Assembly (NCBI GenBank): GCA_934293835.1
Contig: CAKQZO010000050.1
Location: 1-10,807 of the forward strand
DNA: 10,807 bases
Source of the DNA: an uncultured Lacticaseibacillus sp.
GTDB lineage: Bacteria; Bacillota; Bacilli; Lactobacillales; Lactobacillaceae
Reading direction: 5' to 3'
Positions within the stretch are counted from its first letter, which is position 1. Each line of letters starts with the position of its first letter. This document shows, one piece after another, positions 5,288 to 10,807 of this stretch. Below the pieces are notes generated by a model. That model was not told the origin of the DNA. It searched no databases and saw only the letters and a program-made list of their open reading frames with translations. Position numbers and translations under genes: made by a program.

Positions 5288-6343
5288 ATGTTAGGACATA
5301 ATCGGCTTTATTTGGATGAATTAGGTTACGTTGCTGCGCATGTGGATTGGTATCAGCTAGACAATCACTCGGTTTTGGTCATCGGAGCCTCTGGGCTGAT
5401 TGGTAGCTACATGATCGACGTCATTATGCAGCATAATGACGAATATGATGCTGGGATCGATGTTTATGCGATGGGACGCTCTCAGGCACATCTTGAAGCA
5501 CGGTTTGAGCGTTATCAGCATAATGAACGATTTCATGCGGTCGTTGGCGACGTGACACAACCTTTGCCACCAACGCTGAGAGTTGATTACATTGTGCATG
5601 CCGCATCCAATACGCATCCGCGACAGTATGCGACGGATCCGATTGGGACGATCATGACGAATCTTCTTGGTACCCAGCAAGTTTTAGATTATGCGGTTGC
5701 GCATCCTGTCCAGCGAATCTTGTTCTTATCTTCAGTTGAAATCTACGGGGAGAATCGTGGCGACGTTGAACGCTTCGATGAATTGTATTCAGGGTATCTT
5801 GATCCGAATACATTGCGAGCCGGATATCCTGAAGGCAAGCGTGTCTCCGAGGCGCTGTGTCAGGCATATATTGCGAAACATGATTTGGATGTTGTTATTC
5901 CGCGTGTTTGCCGAACTTTTGGGCCGACCATGAAGCTGAATGATTCTAAGGCGAGTTCACAGTTTATTTTGAATGCGGTCGCAGGCAAAGACATCGTTCT
6001 GAAGTCTGAAGGTACGCAACATTATTCGTATGGGTATGTTGGCGATGTGGTCAGTGCGTTGCTATTTTTATTAGTTTCTGGAAAAAATGGTGCCGCATAT
6101 AATATCGCAGTGCCTGAATTCGATTTGCATCTTAAAGAACTTGCTGAAAAGATTGCGGCGCTTTCAAGCAGTCGAGTCGTCTATGACCTGCCTGATGAGA
6201 CGGAGCGAGCCGGATTTTCAAAGGCGACCAAGGCTCTGCTGGACGCCTCTAAACTCGAGTCGTTAGGATGGCATGCAATGTTTGATTTGCAGACTGCATT
6301 GCAGCATACGGTAGATATCTTGAAGGGTGAAGTGAATGTCTGA
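5288..6343 (+). CDS. NAD(P)-dependent epimerase/dehydratase-like extended SDR, 351 aa
   Basis: This is a Rossmann-fold oxidoreductase of the extended SDR class. The cofactor loop G-A-S-G-L-I-G lies at 33-39 after a 28-residue N-terminal extension. V-H-A-A-S-N-T-H-P follows in mid-domain, then S148-S149 before V-E-I-Y-G and the catalytic pair Y180 and K184 in Y-P-E-G-K. The family includes UDP-sugar 4-epimerases, dehydratases, decarboxylases and some reductases; the sequence alone does not pick one. Its position three bases after the cytidylyltransferase suggests that it prepares or modifies the group activated there, for example by reducing a keto-pentose phosphate to a polyol phosphate or altering the CDP-linked product. 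The usual partner of TarI is TarJ, a medium-chain dehydrogenase, so an SDR here would be a different solution. The alternative is ordinary nucleotide-sugar epimerisation for the glycosyltransferases. The stop overlaps the next gene by 8 bases. Confidence 0.85.
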   Translation: MLGHNRLYLDELGYVAAHVDWYQLDNHSVLVIGASGLIGSYMIDVIMQHNDEYDAGIDVYAMGRSQAHLEARFERYQHNERFHAVVGDVTQPLPPTLRVDYIVHAASNTHPRQYATDPIGTIMTNLLGTQQVLDYAVAHPVQRILFLSSVEIYGENRGDVERFDELYSGYLDPNTLRAGYPEGKRVSEALCQAYIAKHDLDVVIPRVCRTFGPTMKLNDSKASSQFILNAVAGKDIVLKSEGTQHYSYGYVGDVVSALLFLLVSGKNGAAYNIAVPEFDLHLKELAEKIAALSSSRVVYDLPDETERAGFSKATKALLDASKLESLGWHAMFDLQTALQHTVDILKGEVNV

Positions 6344-7295
6344 GATCAGCATTATTGTTCCCGTATATAACGTGGAGCAATACCTACATAAATGTGTCGA
6401 TTCAATTCTGGCGCAAACATTTACAAATTTTGAGCTGATTTTGGTTGACGATGGTTCACTTGATAGCTCTGGCGAAATCTGTGATCAATACGCAAAAGTC
6501 GATTCCCGTATCAAGGTTATCCATAAACCAAATGGTGGTTTGTCTGATGCTCGTAACGTTGGGATTGAAGCAGCGCATTCGCCATATCTCGCATTTGTAG
6601 ATTCTGATGATTATATTGCCCAGGAAATGTATCAGATGCTTTTTGACGATATTCGGCAGGCAGAAGCTGATTTAGCAATTTGCGGCATCTATGATGTTTA
6701 TGGCGATAAAGCTCCGCGTGAAAAAGAACAGCTTCACGAAATCTTAGATCGAGACACCGCGACCATCAAAATCTTTGAGGGTAATCTGATCTCGGTTCAT
6801 GCGGTGAACAAGTTGTATCGTAAAGAGATATTTTCTTCATTGCGGTATCCTAAGGGGAAGTATCATGAAGACTCTTATGTGATTTTGGATGTCTTAGCAC
6901 AATGCAACACAATTGTTGTGAATACAAAACAGGTGTATTATTACACCCATCGTGAAGGTAGCATTAATACTGAGCGCTTTTCGGAAAAGCAATTCGATTT
7001 TATCGATGCTTGGGAGCTGAATGAAAGGCGCCTTTCGAATGCCAGTTCTGCGTTGCGGCGAGTTGCCCATCAGCGTGTTTGTTTTGCAAACTTCCTGGTC
7101 TTGGACAAGTTGTTGAACGGTGGTGCTCAGCATGATTATCCCGCTGAATGTAAGCGGATGGTCCGCTATCTGCGGGGGAATGCTTGGTTCATATGGAAGA
7201 ATGAAGTTTTTACCAAATCACGTAAAATAGCTTTGGCTGCATTAATCGTCAGTGTATCTTTATATCAGCGGGTAATACGCCTGCATAAGTATTAG
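6336..7295 (+). CDS. Glycosyltransferase family 2 (EpsJ-like), 319 aa
   Basis: It is likely to add a sugar to the growing lipid-linked repeat unit in the cytoplasm. It is a standard GT2 protein: I-I-V-P-V-Y-N at 6-12, V-D-D-G-S at 37-41, N-G-G-L-S-D-A-R-N at 66-74, the metal-binding D-S-D-D-Y at 89-93, and the likely catalytic E-D at 178-179 in Y-H-E-D-S. A short hydrophobic, basic C-terminal segment (from about 294) may tie it to the membrane. It differs clearly from the GT2 at 2874-3689, so the two should catalyse different linkages. The ATG at 6336 lies inside the end of the SDR gene with AAGG about 8 bases upstream, implying translational coupling. Donor and linkage are unknown. Confidence 0.92.
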   Translation: MSEISIIVPVYNVEQYLHKCVDSILAQTFTNFELILVDDGSLDSSGEICDQYAKVDSRIKVIHKPNGGLSDARNVGIEAAHSPYLAFVDSDDYIAQEMYQMLFDDIRQAEADLAICGIYDVYGDKAPREKEQLHEILDRDTATIKIFEGNLISVHAVNKLYRKEIFSSLRYPKGKYHEDSYVILDVLAQCNTIVVNTKQVYYYTHREGSINTERFSEKQFDFIDAWELNERRLSNASSALRRVAHQRVCFANFLVLDKLLNGGAQHDYPAECKRMVRYLRGNAWFIWKNEVFTKSRKIALAALIVSVSLYQRVIRLHKY

Positions 7296-7310
7296 CGGGG
7301 TTAAATTAGG

Positions 7311-8726
7311 GTGAATAGTTTGAGTAGAGTAGGTCAGATTAATCGATATGCGACGCGTACGTTCTTAATTCTCTTTGAAGTCGCATTGTTATTGCGAATG
7401 GTGATTTTGTATAGCTTGATCGATTCGCGATTCGACAGTTTATTGTTTTCGATTGCTGCTTTGATCGGTGGCGTCGTGTTTGTCTGTAATGCGCTAGAGT
7501 GGCTACAGGAGCGAAAGGTGCCTAACGTCCTCCTCATGATTATTATCTTGGCGATGCTTGTGGCGACATTGCTTGTGCCAGAAGCAAGTCTTGTCGGTAA
7601 TGCTAAGATGGTCATCTGGCAAGTGATCTACTTCTTCGTTGTCTACTATGTTGTCAGACGTGATGATCCTAAGCTGATCAAGTGGTTTGAAAACATCATC
7701 ATGATTTATTGGACAGTCGCAGTAGTCGGTTCATTGTTTCTGTTTTTTGTTAAGTACAGTTATACCGCGCCGTTAAGTAAGATCTATTATGGATTACGGT
7801 TAGGTATTGTTCAGAATCGGTTGTATGGCATTTTTGTCGAACCAAATTTTGCCTCGAATGTGTCTGTTATCGTCTGTGTTTTGATGATTAAACGATTGGT
7901 CAGCAAAGCGCCGCACATACATAGTGCTTGGTACATCATTGGATTAGTGTTGCAATTTTTCTATATTGTTTTATCTGGGTCACGTTCGGCCTTATTAGAT
8001 GCTAGCGCAATCACGTTTATCGGCATCTTCTTCTTGGTATTTGCCAATCAACGACGCAATGGTTTACTGAAGCAGTGGGGCCTGGGCTTGATTAGTGGCT
8101 TAATTGCTGTGGGCGTTCTGGTCGGTGCAAACTATGCTGTGAAGTTGACATTGCCGCACCTGGTTGTGCCAACCCGAATCACCTTGATTGATAATCTTGC
8201 CAAGGGTAAGCCGGATAAAAAAGATGCCGATAGTGTTTCGCTGGAACGTGAAGATATTTCCAGCAATGGCGATTCTTCCAACGGCCGTGTCTCACTTTGG
8301 AAGAGTGCGCTGGAAATCTTTCGGACTAGTCCTGTGTATGGTGCTTCTGCGAATAACTGGATTGACTATGCACGCAAGACGGTTCCAGATTCATACATTT
8401 CACATCACGGGCAAACACCGCACAATTTCGTCTTGTTAACGTTAGTTTCAACTGGTCTGTTAGGCGGAATTCCACTCATCATCTTCATGCTGATGAAGGC
8501 TATCCAGTTGATCCGGGCGTTATTCAAGACGAGGGGTATGCGGGATATCGACTTTATCTTGGTGGCATTGATTCCAATCGATATGGTCTTGTTTGCAAGT
8601 CTAATGCCGGACCTTATTTTTGAGAATCGAATTGGTGCGTTGTGTTTCTGGTTATTCCTCGGGTTTGCCACTTTGGGCATTCAGCCGGGTGAAGAAAGGG
8701 ATCGAATTCACAGTGGCAACTATTGA
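7311..8726 (+). CDS. wzy: Wzy-like polysaccharide polymerase (O-antigen ligase/polymerase family), 471 aa
   Basis: An integral membrane protein that should join flipped repeat units outside the membrane. It has about ten or more hydrophobic helices and a large polar external loop (about residues 276-335). Features typical of the Wzy/WaaL superfamily are G-I-F-V-E-P-N-F in mid-protein, S-G-S-R-S-A-L-L with R225, N-G-R-V-S-L-W with R326 in the long loop, and T-P-H-N-F with H371 just before a helix. Arg and His residues in such loops are the functional sites of characterised members. I use the GTG at 7311 as start; TTG at 7320 has AGGGTG six bases upstream and is a real alternative, changing only three residues. 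The last 14 bases overlap the second LicD gene. Wzy proteins vary greatly in sequence, so the call rests on topology and motifs. A ligase role is possible but less likely given the Wzx gene next door. Confidence 0.85.
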   Translation: MNSLSRVGQINRYATRTFLILFEVALLLRMVILYSLIDSRFDSLLFSIAALIGGVVFVCNALEWLQERKVPNVLLMIIILAMLVATLLVPEASLVGNAKMVIWQVIYFFVVYYVVRRDDPKLIKWFENIIMIYWTVAVVGSLFLFFVKYSYTAPLSKIYYGLRLGIVQNRLYGIFVEPNFASNVSVIVCVLMIKRLVSKAPHIHSAWYIIGLVLQFFYIVLSGSRSALLDASAITFIGIFFLVFANQRRNGLLKQWGLGLISGLIAVGVLVGANYAVKLTLPHLVVPTRITLIDNLAKGKPDKKDADSVSLEREDISSNGDSSNGRVSLWKSALEIFRTSPVYGASANNWIDYARKTVPDSYISHHGQTPHNFVLLTLVSTGLLGGIPLIIFMLMKAIQLIRALFKTRGMRDIDFILVALIPIDMVLFASLMPDLIFENRIGALCFWLFLGFATLGIQPGEERDRIHSGNY

Positions 8727-9546
8727 ACTAAAAGAAGTCCAGCAGCGAACAATTGATATCTTGGTATATGTTGATGCGTTGTGTCGGCAACATGACCTCA
8801 AGTATTCAATCTATTATGGGACGCTGATTGGTTTAGAACGCCATCAAGGGTTTATTCCTTGGGATGATGATATTGATGTGGTCATGAGGCGCCCAGACTA
8901 TGAGCGCCTTTTGGCTATCCTTGAAAAGGAGTCTCGCTATCAGCTCCTTTCGATGAACAACCGACCGCATTTCCGCTATCCATTCACGAAGTTGGTTGAT
9001 AAGGAAACGCGCTTGGTGACGAAGCAACTGTTTGCGCCTGAGGATCCATTAATGGGCGTGTTCTTGGACATCTTTCCCCTTGACGGTATTCCGAGTACCA
9101 GTGATGGTCGGCTTGCGTTCTATCAAGAGTGTGAGCAGGATCGGCTGAACATGATGGATACACTCGCACCGCGGTCTTATGCGCGCTCGTTCACGCCTTG
9201 GAAGGCATTGATTAAGAGTGTTACTGGTTATTCGAGATATCGCAAGGTGCGTGCTGGCGGCGATGATGATTATTGGCGCGAACAGTATCAGCAGGCGGCT
9301 GTGCGTTATCCGATCGATGAAGCAACGTATTGTGGCTACCTTGAGTGGATTAGTCATGATTGGGGCGTGTTCCCCACCACGTGGTTTGCAGATGATCAAT
9401 ATGATGATGTTCAGTTTGCAGGGCACACCGTCATGGCAATCAGGCATCGTGTGGATTTCCTGCACTTACGGTTTGGCGATTATATGCAATTGCCACCAGA
9501 GGCGGAACGAGTCACGCATCATCCATACGCGTTTTATCTTAAGTAA
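8713..9546 (+). CDS. LicD family phosphotransferase (second copy), 277 aa
   Basis: This is a second LicD enzyme, expected to transfer a phospho-linked substituent from a nucleotide donor to the polysaccharide repeat. The core reads Y-G-T-L-I-G at 35-40, R43, G-F-I-P-W-D-D-D-I-D at 46-55, and M-R-R-P-D-Y at 58-63; F-P-L-D and the C-terminal F-G-D-Y-M-Q-L-P-P are also present. I chose GTG 8713 because the frame then begins M-A-T-I-E-L-K-E-V-Q, aligning with the beginning of the first LicD, and AAAGGG lies about 12 bases upstream. The frame stays open back to 8620 inside the polymerase gene, and GTG 8689 is a weaker alternative. The gene overlaps the polymerase by 14 bases. It differs from the first copy in much of its body, so it probably has a different acceptor or donor and is not a recent duplicate. 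Confidence 0.88.
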   Translation: MATIELKEVQQRTIDILVYVDALCRQHDLKYSIYYGTLIGLERHQGFIPWDDDIDVVMRRPDYERLLAILEKESRYQLLSMNNRPHFRYPFTKLVDKETRLVTKQLFAPEDPLMGVFLDIFPLDGIPSTSDGRLAFYQECEQDRLNMMDTLAPRSYARSFTPWKALIKSVTGYSRYRKVRAGGDDDYWREQYQQAAVRYPIDEATYCGYLEWISHDWGVFPTTWFADDQYDDVQFAGHTVMAIRHRVDFLHLRFGDYMQLPPEAERVTHHPYAFYLK

Positions 9547-9560
9547 AGAAGGATTTTTTC

Positions 9561-10807
9561 GTGAAAAAAAAGGGCCGTTTAGAATATTCCATCTTGAACT
9601 CGACGATCTCAACGATTATCTATGTCGGGAGATTGCTAATTCAATTTGTTGCCAGAAGCTTTTTTATCCATTTTCTTGGGCAAACGTATTTGGGGTTAAA
9701 CGGCTTATTCACTAACGTTTTGAGTTTGCTATCGATGGCAGAACTGGGGGTGGGGGCCTCCATCATCTTTGCTTTGTACAAGCCGTTGGCTGAAGATGAT
9801 CATCCCCGGATAACCGCTTTGATGCAGTTATATGCGAAGGCGTACCATATTATCGGGGCTGTCATTGGTGTGTTAGGCTTGGCAATTATGCCGTTCCTAC
9901 ACTTAATGATCAACTCCGATCAGAATGTCCCTCATCTATACCTGATCTACTTGTTGTTCCTGGCAAACTCGGTTGCCAGTTACTTCTTTACGTACAAGCG
10001 GTCCTTGATCACCGCCGATCAGAAGCAATATATCGTGAGCTTGAACGACTTTTTGTTCTTAGTAGCGACGAATGCTGTGCAGATTGCAGTGTTGTATATT
10101 CATGCTGATTTTGTGATCTATTTGATTATTCAGATCTTGTTCACATTGGCAGGCAACTTGTGTATCACATGGATTGCTAATCGGCGGTATCCATATTTGA
10201 ACCATGCCGTGAAGCGGAAGGTCGATCCGGAAACAGCGGACACCTTGAAGAAAAACGTGATTGGGAATGTTAGCTCAACGATTGGTGGTCAGATCGTGAT
10301 GAGTACCGATAACATTCTGATTTCTGCGTTTGTCAACCTGACTGCGGTGGGGATTTATTCAAACTACACGTTATTGGTGAATGCGATTCAAAACGTCTGC
10401 AAGCAGATCACCAATTCGATTACTGCCTCGATTGGGAATTTTGCGGTGATGGCAGATCCTGAGCGTAATAATGAGTTATTCCGCAGACACTTTTTCGTTA
10501 ATCATACGCTGATCTTCTTTACTGCTGTCGAACTAGAGGTCGTTTTGAACGCTTTTATCCAGTGGTGGGTAGGTAAAGAGAACCTATTACCGTCTTTGAC
10601 CGCAACCCTGATCGTGTTGAATTACGTCATTCAGGTGTATCGGAACACAGGATTTGTCTTCATTCAATCGTTTGGATTGTTTTGGTATCAGCGCTTGAAG
10701 CCGGTTTTTGAATCAATCATTAATTTAGGAATGAGCTTGTTGTTGCTGGGACCGTTTCATATGGGGATCAACGGCGTATTACTTGGAACAATTACAAGCT
10801 CGTTAGG
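9561..10807 (+). CDS. wzx: Wzx-like oligosaccharide flippase, partial (right end beyond window)
   Basis: This membrane protein should move the completed lipid-linked repeat unit across the membrane. The frame opens at GTG 9561, with AAGGA about 7 bases upstream, and remains open to the window edge, giving 415 codons with no stop. Complete Wzx proteins of this group run to roughly 470-500 aa, so most of it is present. It starts with a basic tail (M-K-K-K-G-R) and then alternates hydrophobic helices with short polar loops throughout, including A-E-L-G-V-G-A-S in an early loop, a pattern usual in the MVF/MATE-type polysaccharide exporter superfamily. It lies 14 bases after the second LicD stop in the same operon. 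Specificity cannot be read from sequence, but it should match the decorated unit made by the genes upstream. Confidence 0.88.
   Translation, partial: MKKKGRLEYSILNSTISTIIYVGRLLIQFVARSFFIHFLGQTYLGLNGLFTNVLSLLSMAELGVGASIIFALYKPLAEDDHPRITALMQLYAKAYHIIGAVIGVLGLAIMPFLHLMINSDQNVPHLYLIYLLFLANSVASYFFTYKRSLITADQKQYIVSLNDFLFLVATNAVQIAVLYIHADFVIYLIIQILFTLAGNLCITWIANRRYPYLNHAVKRKVDPETADTLKKNVIGNVSSTIGGQIVMSTDNILISAFVNLTAVGIYSNYTLLVNAIQNVCKQITNSITASIGNFAVMADPERNNELFRRHFFVNHTLIFFTAVELEVVLNAFIQWWVGKENLLPSLTATLIVLNYVIQVYRNTGFVFIQSFGLFWYQRLKPVFESIINLGMSLLLLGPFHMGINGVLLGTITSSL

Noticed and set aside
9049..9465. 138-aa minus-strand open frame inside the second LicD gene
   Set aside because: It lies fully antisense to a gene with clear LicD motifs and has no promoter or ribosome site; chance open frame.
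9218..9715. 165-aa plus-strand open frame spanning the end of the second LicD and the start of the flippase
   Set aside because: It is out of frame with two well-supported genes, is rich in Cys/Met/Ile with no family motif, and lacks a good ribosome site; it is a shadow frame.
1..10807. CRISPR arrays, tRNA or rRNA genes, insertion sequences or transposase fragments
   Set aside because: No regularly spaced repeats, no tRNA-like cloverleaf with GTTCRA-type loop, and no transposase motifs were seen on either strand.

Overview
The window looks like the start of an exopolysaccharide / cell-wall polysaccharide locus from a lactic acid bacterium. The Lacticaseibacillus casei/paracasei/rhamnosus group is the best guess. 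This rests on the medium G+C content, strong AGGAGG-type ribosome sites, frequent GTG starts, a lipobox lipoprotein, and a Wzx/Wzy-type gene set led by a membrane priming glycosyl-phosphotransferase. The species is inferred from style and gene content; no database comparison was possible.

Layout. Bases 1-378 hold no convincing intact gene but are rich in hairpins. They include a strong Shine-Dalgarno followed by a 23-codon frame that lacks a normal start codon (102-189), and a clean minus-strand terminator (221-253). Two further hairpins lie just beyond the stop codon of the minus-strand gene at 379-1218, which encodes a secreted lipoprotein with a helical domain and an Ala/Ser/Thr-rich linker. 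A 247-base divergent region (1219-1465) carries candidate promoters for both directions. From 1466 to the right edge all nine genes lie on the plus strand, with gaps of at most 15 bases or short overlaps, so they read as one operon.

The operon. A polyprenyl-phosphate sugar phosphotransferase (1466-2866) should start the repeat unit on undecaprenyl phosphate. Two GT-A glycosyltransferases of family GT2 (2874-3689 and 6336-7295) should add sugars. Between them sits a block of LicD protein (3705-4580), IspD/TarI-like cytidylyltransferase (4583-5284) and extended SDR epimerase/reductase (5288-6343). A second LicD (8713-9546) follows the Wzy-like polymerase (7311-8726). A Wzx-like flippase (9561 onward) is cut by the window end. 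The expected product is a polymer built on a lipid carrier, flipped, polymerised outside the membrane, and decorated with one or two phospho-linked substituents delivered from a CDP-activated precursor. The identity of that substituent is the main open question.

Composition. The priming gene is GC-richer with C-ending codons. From roughly base 2750 onward the sequence turns AT-richer with T-ending codons. This fits a conserved anchor gene joined to a strain-variable serotype-like cassette. Chain-length and tyrosine-kinase regulators (Wzd/Wze/Wzb) and nucleotide-sugar genes (such as rml) are absent here and probably lie outside the window.
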